From JBCDIQ01 sp039024295 (GTDB lineage: Bacteria > Bacteroidota > Bacteroidia > J057): a stretch of 17,215 nucleotides of DNA. Positions 9,201-15,348 of the stretch are shown in pieces. Positions within the stretch are counted from its first letter, which is position 1; each line of letters begins with the position of its first letter. A program made the position numbers and the translations under genes. The stretch spans positions 1-17,215 of the forward strand of contig JBCDIQ010000081.1 in assembly GCA_039024295.1 (NCBI GenBank), written 5' to 3'. Under the pieces are notes generated by a model that saw only the letters and a program-made list of their open reading frames with translations, did not search any database and was not told the DNA's origin.

Positions 9201-9445
9201 AACAAAGCGTGGATCTGTCGATGGACTACGCCATTCGCATTCCGTTGAAGGTGGTGGCCAAGGCGGGCTTCCAGAAATTATTCGGCAAAAAGAACCAAGA
9301 TACCTCGGATCAGGTAGATGAGATCCAATATCGGGACGAGTCCAAACGTACGCGCTTCCTCAACATCAAGGTAAAGGGGACCCCGGAGGAGTTTGATATC
9401 TCACTGGATAAGAAGCGGAAGAAGGAAAAGAAGGAGAAAAAATAG
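6251..9445 (+). CDS. AsmA-family (AsmA/TamB/YhdP-like) envelope protein
   Basis: 1064 residues. A single N-terminal transmembrane segment lies at about 13-34 (ISGVILLILAVLTAVVFTII), followed by the classic AsmA opening in which alternating strands describe an 'IDNARFTPFINFPYVSIDLEKVEI' type motif. The long middle is beta-rich with repeated DFDLxLD and GNSDIDLTASI / GNSEFTSDVLF strands, as expected for the elongated beta-groove of bridge-like lipid transporters. The C-terminal AsmA_2-like block at about 925-1015 contains DGSLKDFEVFKALSSYF, FDTLQNTLTLENG and MDYAIRIPLKVV. The tail is extremely lysine-rich (KKRKKEKKEKK). Family knowledge places such proteins in the inner membrane, spanning the periplasm and affecting outer-membrane lipid supply. 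The plus-strand gene downstream begins 56 bases after the stop, so the two may be co-transcribed. Confidence 0.88.
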   Translation: MIKRSNLRTLFKISGVILLILAVLTAVVFTIIYSNKDDLLQEALTEVNQDFEGRILIDNARFTPFINFPYVSIDLEKVEIHETKSVDSDTVLFVNDVYVGFDFFAIMKGNFIVKKIKLKDGFLNLVQHEDGTLNILKALSGDSTQVDTAAQETESFDIKLKKIELVDIDLLKLNESTGILVEAYIEKAKSSFSTTDEAIEASLKSQFLFNLVLEGDTSFLHDKHVSLETGFKYNTKENLLQLEPSELLIEKAQFLMEGNIDVDDDLNLDLSFSGQKPNFDLFLAFAPEELAPLLSRYDNGGKVFFDATVKGPSVNGKNPHIDVVFGCEEAFVENKTVKKELNDLYFKGHFTNGEKNDPTTMELSIMDFAARPETGDFKGNVVVKNFEEPDINMQLDSEFNLDFLAKFFNLNDLKDVSGKVSLKMNFHDIIDLDNPTKAISKLNESYFSELKVIDLNFTSTSFHLPFKDVNIEASMDGHRANIQRFVGKVGNSDIDLTASISDLPAIIHHTSIPVDVNLNIKSALLDIKELTRTEKDSTGFDEQIKNLALDMRFNSSAKAFTESPNLPIGEFFINKLTADLTHYPHTLHDFKADVLIDSADFRVIDFTGMLDKSDFHFNGKLYNYDLWFEYVPIGATRVDFDLTSDFLQLQDVFSYGGENYVPEDYRNEEFSNLKIHGISKINFKGKLTDLFVDFDKVEAYMKVHDMRFERFSGKFYMDSTRIRVQDFGGKLGNSEFTSDVLFYRKRKTDHRQNSFSLKSPHLDFDQLFSYIPPEENPEAAAKDHDSAFNIFEVPFSNMKFDIAIDHMNYHRYLLDDFVMAGRMQKDHYVYLDKMGFKTAGGRMDMDGYFNGSDPTSIYFSPNITVQNMDLDKLLFKFDNFGQDQLVSDNLHGKLSGKINGKIKMHTDLVPIIEDSKLTMDISVIDGSLKDFEVFKALSSYFTDKNLSLVRFDTLQNTLTLENGNLVIPAMTLNTSLGYFEISGKQSVDLSMDYAIRIPLKVVAKAGFQKLFGKKNQDTSDQVDEIQYRDESKRTRFLNIKVKGTPEEFDISLDKKRKKEKKEKK

Positions 9446-9501
9446 GGGCTTTTGAAACAGCAGCCTTAACTTAAGGTATCCGTAGCCCAAGGTCGGTACG
9501 C

Positions 9502-10314
9502 ATGAATCATCGCACTAAATCATCGGCAAAAACTGAAGATTCGTCCTTCCTGTTTCCTGATTCCCTTTTTCCCAAAAAGCTCCTTGCTGCCTCCTGCTTT
9601 CTGCTATTGTTAGGCAAGCTTTCCGCCAGCCTGGCAAAAATGGCGCATCTGGACCTATTCTTCTTTCTGGTATGTACTGCGATAGCCTGTCTGGCGATCT
9701 TTGTGATTCCCAGGATTGGGCTGTGGATAGGGAGTCTCTTTCTGGCGATCAGTGCCTTTCTTTCGTGGCAATCTCATGATTTCGCCATTATTCAACTGAT
9801 GGAATTGGCCATGCAAGGAAGTCTACTTGCCATAATTGGTGGGTACTCCGTGAATTGGCTTTCTCGGCAACAGCTTATCACCGGATTGAAACTGGCCCTC
9901 ACCCTAACCTTTTGGGGCCATGGTGCTTATGCGCTTGGGATCAGCCAACCTGTGCCCGGACATTTTCTGGGGATGGTTCAAACCGTCCTTGGACTGGAGA
10001 ACGAGCAAGCCTACCAGTTTTTGGCCTTGGCTGGCACATTGGATTTTGTTGCCGGTATTTTGATCTGGGTACCAACTCGATGGGTGAAAACCGCCCTTTG
10101 GTACATGGTCGTTTGGGGACTGCTCACAGCGCTGGCTAGGCCCGTGAGCCTTTGGATACAGATTGTTGACCTTGAAAGTATTCTTGTCGGACTCAGCGAA
10201 GCCCTGTACCGTTTGCCTCATGGGCTCGTGGCCTTGGCGTTAGTTCAGCTAAGTGGCTCGCCTCAAAAAGACAGACAGCCACCTGAAAAGGCGGCTGTCT
10301 CAACCAAAAGCTAA
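9502..10314 (+). CDS. Polytopic inner-membrane protein of unknown function
   Basis: 270 residues with about seven hydrophobic segments (LLAASCFLLLLGKLSASLA, LFFFLVCTAIACLAIFVI, LWIGSLFLAISAFLSW, LMELAMQGSLLAIIGGY, a segment around LKLALTLTFWGHGAYALG, FLALAGTLDFVAGILIWV and ALWYMVVWGLLTALA), plus a weaker one near 230-245. The soluble N-terminus is Ser/Lys rich and the C-terminal tail is hydrophilic. The GHGAYALG...GHFLGMVQTVLGL stretch loosely resembles DoxX-like four-helix proteins, but this is not enough to name it. The last codons overlap the hairpin used by the converging gene at 10321. An internal Met (MAHLDLFF, around residue 47) could be an alternative start, but it would drop the first hydrophobic helix. 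Confidence 0.75.
   Translation: MNHRTKSSAKTEDSSFLFPDSLFPKKLLAASCFLLLLGKLSASLAKMAHLDLFFFLVCTAIACLAIFVIPRIGLWIGSLFLAISAFLSWQSHDFAIIQLMELAMQGSLLAIIGGYSVNWLSRQQLITGLKLALTLTFWGHGAYALGISQPVPGHFLGMVQTVLGLENEQAYQFLALAGTLDFVAGILIWVPTRWVKTALWYMVVWGLLTALARPVSLWIQIVDLESILVGLSEALYRLPHGLVALALVQLSGSPQKDRQPPEKAAVSTKS
10273..10300 (-). terminator. Intrinsic terminator for the 10321-11271 gene, embedded in the neighbouring gene's 3' end
   Basis: Arms 10273-10284 and 10289-10300 pair over 12 positions around a 4-base loop. On the minus strand the single non-Watson-Crick position is a G-U wobble, and the hairpin is followed by GTCTTTTTG, a U-tract. On the plus strand the same position is an A-C mismatch and the tract is absent. 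The polarity therefore fits termination of the minus-strand lectin-like gene, within the last codons of the plus-strand membrane protein gene. Confidence 0.72.
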
Positions 10315-10320
10315 TCTTAT

Positions 10321-11271
10321 TTATCGAAGGTTGAAGCGATAACTTGACCGACAAACATTTCCAGCAATATTACCAGACCAGTCTCCATTGGCATCTCTAG
10401 CGTCAGTTGAGAGACACCATCCTCCGCCGTTGTCACGGCCTTCCCACAGAATGCGCTCATTATTCTTGAATACTTGGAGTTGGTCAATAAATAGGGCATC
10501 TCCTCCATTGGTAGAAACAACCACATGGGTAATTTTCTCACGAGTGTTAGTTACAAAAGTTGGCCAATAGCCCAGAACATCGTTAGCGGCTCCATTCTTG
10601 TATTTTGAGGCGATAAGGGCACTGCCAGCATAGAACTTAACAGTTATACGATTTGCGGTATGCGTATCAGAAAGGTGAGCATGTACACAGTCTATGTTTA
10701 CGCTGTACTTCACGGCAGAAGACCAAAGTGGACGACTGGGTTTGGGGGCAGGTTTAGGCGTAGGTCTGGTCGGTGCAGGTTTTGCTGGCATGGTAACCGG
10801 CTTTGTGGTGCTTTGAGATTTCTTCACCCTCCACTGAGCGCTCCACCAGCCGGGCTTGATAGCACCCAGTTGAACTTTTCCATTCTGGTTGTGGATATAC
10901 TCTCCGGTCCAGCGGTTTTTGATTTGAAAGTATCCGCTGTTGGAGATGTTGATCAATTCCCACTGAGCACTCCACCAGCCCATTTGGATAGAACCGGATT
11001 CTAGTCTGCGGTTCTGGTTGTGCAGGTAGGTGCCTTTCCAGCGATTTTTAATGCGCACATATTTCGTTCCCTGGATCGGCAACACTTGCCACTGGGCGCT
11101 CCACCAGCCCTGCTCAATATTGGACGCTACTACTGGTCCCTTTTCTATGTTGATGTACTGATTGGCTTTCCAGCGGTTCTGAATACGGGTGAAATCATTG
11201 GCATTCACGTTCATCGCCATGAGCAGCGTAATGCATGCGGTAATCAGAAGCTGTGAGATGATGCGTTTCAT
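10321..11271 (-). CDS. Secreted protein with three beta-trefoil-type repeats and an unassigned C-terminal domain
   Basis: 316 residues. Signal peptide 1-24 (ending NVNA). Three homologous units with a 44-residue period lie at about 28-66, 72-109 and 115-150. Each reads I(Q/K)NRW(K/T)...YI/LxN...GxIxxGWWSAQW. A threefold repeat of about 42 residues with a terminal Q-W motif fits a ricin-type (CBM13-like) beta-trefoil, although the canonical QxW spacing is altered. A Pro/Lys linker (157-181, repeated KPAP and PTP) joins a C-terminal domain (185-316) that is strand-rich with three cysteines (195, 286, 307) and motifs GGDALFIDQLQVF, DNGGGWCLSTDARDANG and CRSSYRFNL. It may be a PLAT-like or lectin sandwich; I cannot name it. 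A carbohydrate- or surface-binding role is likely. No T9SS sorting domain is present. Confidence 0.85.
   Translation of the reverse strand: MKRIISQLLITACITLLMAMNVNANDFTRIQNRWKANQYINIEKGPVVASNIEQGWWSAQWQVLPIQGTKYVRIKNRWKGTYLHNQNRRLESGSIQMGWWSAQWELINISNSGYFQIKNRWTGEYIHNQNGKVQLGAIKPGWWSAQWRVKKSQSTTKPVTMPAKPAPTRPTPKPAPKPSRPLWSSAVKYSVNIDCVHAHLSDTHTANRITVKFYAGSALIASKYKNGAANDVLGYWPTFVTNTREKITHVVVSTNGGDALFIDQLQVFKNNERILWEGRDNGGGWCLSTDARDANGDWSGNIAGNVCRSSYRFNLR
10822..11190 (-). repeat. Three tandem protein-level repeats (trefoil units)
   Basis: The DNA for the three 44-residue-period units. GWWSAQW is encoded three times, with closely related codons visible on the plus strand as cactgagcgctccaccagcc and cactgagcactccaccagcc, indicating recent or homogenised internal duplication. 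Confidence 0.8.
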
Positions 11272-11614
11272 TGTTTTGTCGTTTTAATGGTTTGTTATGG
11301 AAGAAAAATTGCGATGTGCAATTGATTCCCTACAAACATGCAGCTGATATCTACGACAAACTGGGAATTGGTCACAGGCGGAATGGCCGAGGTCATGAGC
11401 GGTTCCAAGAATGTACATCAACGGAATTGGGATTTCACGAGGCTTTCTCTCCTTTCAGTTTTTCGGTATATCCGGGCCTGACAGCCCAAGGATCACCTTG
11501 CTTCTCCCCGTTTTTTGACTAATTTCATGCTTTCAAAACTTTATTACCTGGTTTTGAGTATAACCACACGCAACAATCCCCCTTAAAACAAAAGACTTTA
11601 ACATAAACGTCCCG
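11272..11614. other. 343-base intergenic region upstream of the lectin-like and clpP genes
   Basis: This divergent spacer must hold promoters for both flanking genes, but I cannot assign a clear -33/-7 pair. It holds short dyads: ATTGC/GCAAT near 11308-11322, GGGC/GCCC at 11474-11487, and CAAGG/CCTTG at 11487-11500 followed by a T6 run near 11511-11516. The last two adjacent hairpins plus the T-run resemble a weak plus-strand terminator with no obvious gene before it. An 83-codon open frame across 11271-11522 has no recognisable protein character and is not called. Confidence 0.4.
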
Positions 11615-12172
11615 ATGGAGAATTTTTCAAGACTTCAAGACTTAATCGATTATAAAATCCTTAGCGATCGGAAAGTATTCATGTGGAGCATGGTGGATGA
11701 CAACTCCGCCAAGCACGTCATTGACCGCCTGATGTACCTCGACATGGTCGATCCAGGAAAAGAAATTCAGATGATTATCAACAGCCCCGGTGGGTATGTT
11801 ACCGCTGGCATGGCCATTCATGATACCATGAAAAGCATCAGCAGCCCGGTTTCAACCATTTGCACCGGTTTGGCAGCCTCTATGGGTTCTATCCTGCTTT
11901 CTGCTGGAGAAAAAGGCCGTAGATTCTGTATGCCTTATGGCCGGGTGATGATTCACCAGCCCAGTGGTGGTGCGCAGGGTACAGCAACAGACATTGAAAT
12001 TCAGGTGCACGAAATGCGTAAAACCAAGGAAATTGGTGCACGTATCCTGGCTGAGAACTGTGGTCATTCCCTCGAAAAGGTCATGGATGACTTCAACCGC
12101 GATTACTGGATGGATGCAGAAGAATCCGTTGGGTATGGCATCGTAGATGCTGTGCTGACTGAGATGAAATAA
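11615..12172 (+). CDS. ClpP-family serine protease, truncated N-terminus
   Basis: 185 residues. The full ClpP catalytic triad is visible by comparison with E. coli ClpP: Ser89 in GLAASMGSILLSAG, His114 in MIHQPSGG, and Asp163 in FNRDYWMDAEE. The oxyanion loop is NSPGG (56-60), and the C-terminal ESVGYGIVD matches the family. ClpP assembles as a tetradecamer and degrades substrates fed by ClpX/ClpA-type unfoldases. The start lacks the propeptide and the usual N-terminal axial-loop segment: translation begins at MENFSRLQDL, directly in the first helix. This marks it as a second, specialised paralogue rather than housekeeping ClpP. No clpX is adjacent. The start is supported by the lack of a convincing upstream extension. 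Confidence 0.93.
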   Translation: MENFSRLQDLIDYKILSDRKVFMWSMVDDNSAKHVIDRLMYLDMVDPGKEIQMIINSPGGYVTAGMAIHDTMKSISSPVSTICTGLAASMGSILLSAGEKGRRFCMPYGRVMIHQPSGGAQGTATDIEIQVHEMRKTKEIGARILAENCGHSLEKVMDDFNRDYWMDAEESVGYGIVDAVLTEMK

Positions 12173-12194
12173 ATTGGCTTAGATTTCAATTATG

Positions 12195-12225
12195 AAGAGG
12201 CCGCCTCATCATGAGGTGGCCTCTT
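12195..12225. terminator. Bidirectional hairpin between converging clpP paralogue and ABC ATPase gene
   Basis: Arms AAGAGGCCGCCTCAT (12195-12209) and ATGAGGTGGCCTCTT (12211-12225) are complementary apart from one G-U type position. With a realistic loop the stem is about 13 bp. No strong U-tract follows on either strand. Its position between two convergent genes supports a shared terminator. Confidence 0.7.
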
Positions 12226-12256
12226 GCATTTAAGGGAAACTCAGGAACTCTATATT

Positions 12257-12946
12257 TTATCCTATGCGGGCACCTGTACGGTTTTCTGACACAATTTTAC
12301 CATCCAACAGGTGAATGGTCCGATGGCCATATTCAGCGTTTTGAGGAGAGTGTGTCACCATGATCACGGTAGTCCCAGCTTCGTTTAAACGGGTTAACAT
12401 CTTCATTACCTCATTGCCATTGGCAGAATCCAGGTTTCCGGTAGGTTCGTCTGCCAGGATCAGGCGAGGATGATTGACGATTGCCCGTGCCACCGCTACC
12501 CGTTGCTGCTGACCACCAGAAAGCTGCTGCGGAAAATGGTTTCTTCGATGCATCATGCCCATGCTGTCCAGGGCCTCTTCAGTCCGCTTACGACGCTCAG
12601 CAGACTTCATCTTGGTGTAGATCAGGGGCAGTTCTACGTTTTCAAAGACCGTCAACTCATCAATCAGGTTAAAGCTCTGAAACACAAAACCGATGTTGTG
12701 CTTCCGCAAATTCGCACGTTGCCGCTCCGAGTATCTGCTTACTTCTTCCTCCCCAAAGTAATACGCCCCACCTGACGGACTGTCAATCAACCCCAGGATA
12801 TTCAACAACGTTGACTTCCCACATCCGGAGGGTCCCATGATGGAAAGAAACTCTCCTTCCTTTACCTCCATGCTCACTTCATTGAGGGCAGTGGTTTCGA
12901 TCTCTTCTGTGCGGTAGTACTTTACCAGTTTTTCTATCTTAATCAT
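12257..12946 (-). CDS. ABC transporter ATP-binding protein, MacB/LolD type
   Basis: 229 residues from the preferred start at 12946 (MIKIEKLVKYY), the usual beginning of this family; an upstream ATG at 12982 would add 12 residues that look non-native. Walker A GPSGCGKST (38-46), Q-loop Gln90, signature LSGGQ (142-146), Walker B LILADE with Glu167, and H-loop His199 are all intact, so it should hydrolyse ATP. MacB/LolD ATPases power export of lipoproteins, peptides or drugs together with an FtsX-type permease and a membrane-fusion protein. The membrane-fusion gene is 60 bases upstream on the same strand, but no permease gene follows: the next gene is the converging clpP paralogue. Confidence 0.92.
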   Translation of the reverse strand: MIKIEKLVKYYRTEEIETTALNEVSMEVKEGEFLSIMGPSGCGKSTLLNILGLIDSPSGGAYYFGEEEVSRYSERQRANLRKHNIGFVFQSFNLIDELTVFENVELPLIYTKMKSAERRKRTEEALDSMGMMHRRNHFPQQLSGGQQQRVAVARAIVNHPRLILADEPTGNLDSANGNEVMKMLTRLNEAGTTVIMVTHSPQNAEYGHRTIHLLDGKIVSENRTGARIG

Positions 12947-13006
12947 AAGCGTGTGATTGCAAATTAATGTCCTATTACCCAATACCTTTTACCTAATGGC
13001 TTCTCC

Positions 13007-14257
13007 TCATTCCAACACCAGCTCATCTACATCATTAAACAGTTCGTAATTAGAGGTGATGACCTGTTCACCAGGCGATAGCCCTTCCAGAATTTCGTAG
13101 CTTCTGTCGCTTTGCTGGCCGATTCTGATGGTTCGCTTCCTGGCAGTTTTACCATCTTCTGACAGGACATACACCCAATTTCCACCTGTAGAAGAGTAGA
13201 ACCCTCCTCGGGAAATGGTAGTTGCCTGTTTTTCTTCGCTCAGGGCCAGCCGGATCTGAAGGGTCTGGCCCCGTTTGATGCCTGCGGGTTCCTTCCCCAA
13301 CAGGATCATGTCCACTTCAAATGTGCCATTGGTTACTTCTGGATATACTTTTGCTACTTCCAGGGCATAGGTTCCTCCTGAGAAGGAAAATGTCCCCTTT
13401 AGCCCGGTGCGAATTCGAGAAATATAATGCTCATCAATGTTGGCGCGTACTTTATATCCGTTCAACACATCTACCTGCCCGATGCTTTGGCCCTGATTGA
13501 CCGTTTCCCCGATTTCAACCCTGACAGAAGACAACTGCCCAGAAATGGGTGCTGTAACCGTAAGATTGGCCAAACTTGACTGAATCGCATCCAGGTTTCT
13601 GGCAACCAAAGCCAATGATTTATCCACCTGTACCAATTGCTGCCCTCGAAGTACCGAGTCTTTTTCAATTCGCTCATTCATCAATCCCTGTCGGCGTTTG
13701 AATTGGCGAAGGTTATTTTCTAAAGAAATGAATTCTTGCTCAGCAATGACGCTGTCCTTGAACAGCTCGGCACTGCGCTGATATTGTTGTCCCAAATCTG
13801 AAACCTGGAAGTCAATCTGCGCCAATTGATCTTTCAGCACCAAGCCACTCGTTTCCAGGGTGATTTTGGTATTTCGCAATTGATCTGCCTGTTCCAGCAA
13901 TTGGGTTTGCAAATTCATGTAATTGAGTTCTAGCCCTGGGTTGGTCAACTTCATGATTACGTCTCCTTTCTTGACCAATTCACCTCCTTCCATGAATACC
14001 TCTTTTACCTGACCGCCTTCAATGGCAGTTACCAGTACGCTTTTTATGGGCTGTACCGTTCCATTGATGGGGACAAACTCCTGAAAAGGTCCTTGCTGTA
14101 CGGCAGAAATTGTCAGGCGATCTTTTGAGGCCCGCAGCCTGGAGACACCCGCACCTTTAATCATAAATGCCCCAAGGGCAATGATGAGCAATGGCACCCC
14201 TGTGTACAAGGCAATTTTAGTAGGGGGCCATTTGGGACGGTTGATTTTTCGGTCCAT
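13007..14257 (-). CDS. Membrane-fusion protein (HlyD/MacA-type periplasmic adaptor)
   Basis: 416 residues from the preferred start at 14257 (MDRKINRPKW), which is the typical opening of Bacteroidota adaptors; ATGs at 14263 and 14299 are possible (430 residues from 14299). From 14257, an inner-membrane anchor lies at about 15-33, the first lipoyl half at about 79-105 (EGGQVKEVFMEGGELVKKGD), a long coiled-coil hairpin rich in Gln at about 110-232, and the second lipoyl half at about 233-262 (APISGQLSSVRVEIGETVNQG). Beta-barrel and membrane-proximal domains complete it, with an SPGEQVITSN motif near the end. It should bridge an inner-membrane transporter to an outer-membrane channel. It is 60 bases upstream of the ATPase, so the two probably form one transport unit. 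Confidence 0.9.
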   Translation of the reverse strand: MDRKINRPKWPPTKIALYTGVPLLIIALGAFMIKGAGVSRLRASKDRLTISAVQQGPFQEFVPINGTVQPIKSVLVTAIEGGQVKEVFMEGGELVKKGDVIMKLTNPGLELNYMNLQTQLLEQADQLRNTKITLETSGLVLKDQLAQIDFQVSDLGQQYQRSAELFKDSVIAEQEFISLENNLRQFKRRQGLMNERIEKDSVLRGQQLVQVDKSLALVARNLDAIQSSLANLTVTAPISGQLSSVRVEIGETVNQGQSIGQVDVLNGYKVRANIDEHYISRIRTGLKGTFSFSGGTYALEVAKVYPEVTNGTFEVDMILLGKEPAGIKRGQTLQIRLALSEEKQATTISRGGFYSSTGGNWVYVLSEDGKTARKRTIRIGQQSDRSYEILEGLSPGEQVITSNYELFNDVDELVLE

Positions 14258-14302
14258 TGACATAGCAGACGTGGATGAGAGATTATGAGAGGCAGGCATA
14301 GA

Positions 14303-14533
14303 TCAGTTATTGTACCGGAGTTTGTAGGTCAATCCTTTTCCACTTGCAGTGCCTGCACTTACGTGGAATGAACAAGCCAACCGATGCAAAAACGTATCCT
14401 GCTGCTGAACCTGTGTTTTGAGCTGTGGCGATTTCGAAGGCTGTATTTCTTTGGGGAGGTTAATCAAAAAACCCAGGTTCAGGAAAATGAGAATTCCCAA
14501 AGAGACAACTAAGGTGGAAGTCGAGTATTTCAT
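14303..14533 (-). CDS. Possible small single-pass membrane protein upstream of the adaptor gene
   Basis: 76 residues starting MKYSTSTLVVSL. One hydrophobic segment at about 6-26 (TLVVSLGILIFLNLGFLINL) is followed by a polar Gln/Lys-rich tail (LKTQVQQQDTF) and a C-terminal ASGKGLTYKLRYNN. The stop lies 3 bases before the 14299 ATG and 45 before the preferred adaptor start, which suggests co-transcription. I recognise no family. It might be a real small protein of the transport operon or a chance frame; the leading 8 residues of the longer frame from 14557 look less likely. Confidence 0.4.
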   Translation of the reverse strand: MKYSTSTLVVSLGILIFLNLGFLINLPKEIQPSKSPQLKTQVQQQDTFLHRLACSFHVSAGTASGKGLTYKLRYNN

Positions 14534-14605
14534 AAGGCAAGCTAATTCGAGGTACACCTTATGTAGCCAAATGACATGCCACCTACCTAGCGACTAATAA
14601 TCAGC

Positions 14606-14617
14606 TATTTATAAATA
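14606..14617. promoter_or_regulatory. 12-bp perfect palindrome upstream of the adaptor operon
   Basis: TATTTATAAATA is perfectly self-complementary. It lies between mogA and the adaptor block, about 75 bases upstream of the 14533 start, where an operator or promoter could be. The site is AT-rich, so chance is possible. Confidence 0.25.
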
Positions 14618-14642
14618 ACGCACCTGCTTAAGCTTGATCATC

Positions 14643-14659
14643 TGTTTCAGGGTGAAACA
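14643..14659. terminator. Small hairpin downstream of mogA
   Basis: TGTTTCA (14643-14649) and TGAAACA (14653-14659) form a perfect 7-bp stem with a 3-base loop, about 30 bases after the mogA stop. A T-run follows on the plus strand rather than on the minus strand, so intrinsic termination of mogA is not strongly supported. Confidence 0.35.
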
Positions 14660-14688
14660 AGTTTTTGCATCAAAGTGGGACAGCAATA

Positions 14689-15216
14689 TCAAGAGGACTT
14701 AGGACGAAATGCCTTGATTACTTCTTCATTTACTTCCAGATAAGGCCCTTCCAGTAAATCAATACAGTATGGAACAGCTGGAAACACAGCATCCAGGCAC
14801 TCTCGTATCGCTTTGGGCTTTCCGGGTAAATTGATGATCAGGGTTTTTCCGCGTATGCCTGCCGTTTGCCGCGAAAGGATGGCTGTAGGCACATATTTTA
14901 GGCTTTCCTGGCGCATTAACTCCCCAAAGCCCGGCATCATTTTCTCACAGACGGCTTCAGTAGCTTCGGGGGTCACATCCCGCTTTGCAGGGCCGGTGCC
15001 ACCGGACGTCACGATCAGGCAGCAACCTTCCTGATCGGCCATTTCAATCATGGCTTCAGATATTTGATCCTGCTCGTCTGGAATTACGCGATACACCTTT
15101 TCCCATGAGGAGATCAAATAATCATTCAGGGTTGCTACAATGGCTTTTCCAGGAATGTCTTCATAGATGCCCTTACTGGCCCGGTCGGATACGTTGATGA
15201 TACCAATTTTGATCAT
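14689..15216 (-). CDS. mogA: Molybdopterin adenylyltransferase MogA
   Basis: 175 residues, a full-length match to MogA in family pattern. MogA adenylylates molybdopterin with ATP before molybdenum insertion to make the molybdenum cofactor. Visible signatures are SDRASKGIYED near the start, the nucleotide-binding TSGGTGPAKRDVTPEAT (70-86) and INLPGKPKAI (128-137). Asp47 (in IPDE) and Asp80 (in KRDVT) correspond to the catalytic E. coli Asp49 and Asp82. MPGFGE, PTAILSRQ and LLEGPY are also shared with MogA. It is cytoplasmic. No other molybdenum cofactor gene is in this window, so it is isolated here. Confidence 0.94.
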   Translation of the reverse strand: MIKIGIINVSDRASKGIYEDIPGKAIVATLNDYLISSWEKVYRVIPDEQDQISEAMIEMADQEGCCLIVTSGGTGPAKRDVTPEATEAVCEKMMPGFGELMRQESLKYVPTAILSRQTAGIRGKTLIINLPGKPKAIRECLDAVFPAVPYCIDLLEGPYLEVNEEVIKAFRPKSS

Positions 15217-15274
15217 GGAGTAAAACTAGGGGTCAGTCAGGAAAATTGGAAATAGGAAAAATACTAAAACATCA

Positions 15275-15345
15275 AGCAAAAATTAGCAAAAAGATTTATT
15301 TTTTAGTAAAAAATCTCTATTTTTATTTACCAGCTAGTTTTTGCT
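15275..15345 (+). promoter_or_regulatory. AT-rich upstream region of the rpn-like gene with repeated AGCAAAAA motifs
   Basis: AGCAAAAA occurs at 15275-15282 and 15285-15292 (10-base period) and inverted as TTTTTGCT at 15338-15345, just before the ATG at 15349. TAGTTTTTG at 15335-15343 is one step from the Bacteroidota -7 motif TAnnTTTG; if used, transcription would begin at or after the ATG. ATTTTTT/AAAAAAT symmetry around 15298-15314 adds a possible hairpin. The stretch is far more AT-rich than the surrounding genes. Confidence 0.35.
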
Positions 15346-15348
15346 ACT

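Noticed and set aside
11271..11522. 83-codon plus-strand open frame between the lectin-like gene and clpP
   Set aside because: No recognisable domain, signal peptide or membrane segment, and its start overlaps the opposite gene's start codon. It appears to be a chance open frame.
14534..14557. Longer start (14557) for the small membrane protein, adding MYLELACL
   Set aside because: The added residues are not needed for the membrane segment, and the internal MKYSTS start resembles a normal N-terminus.
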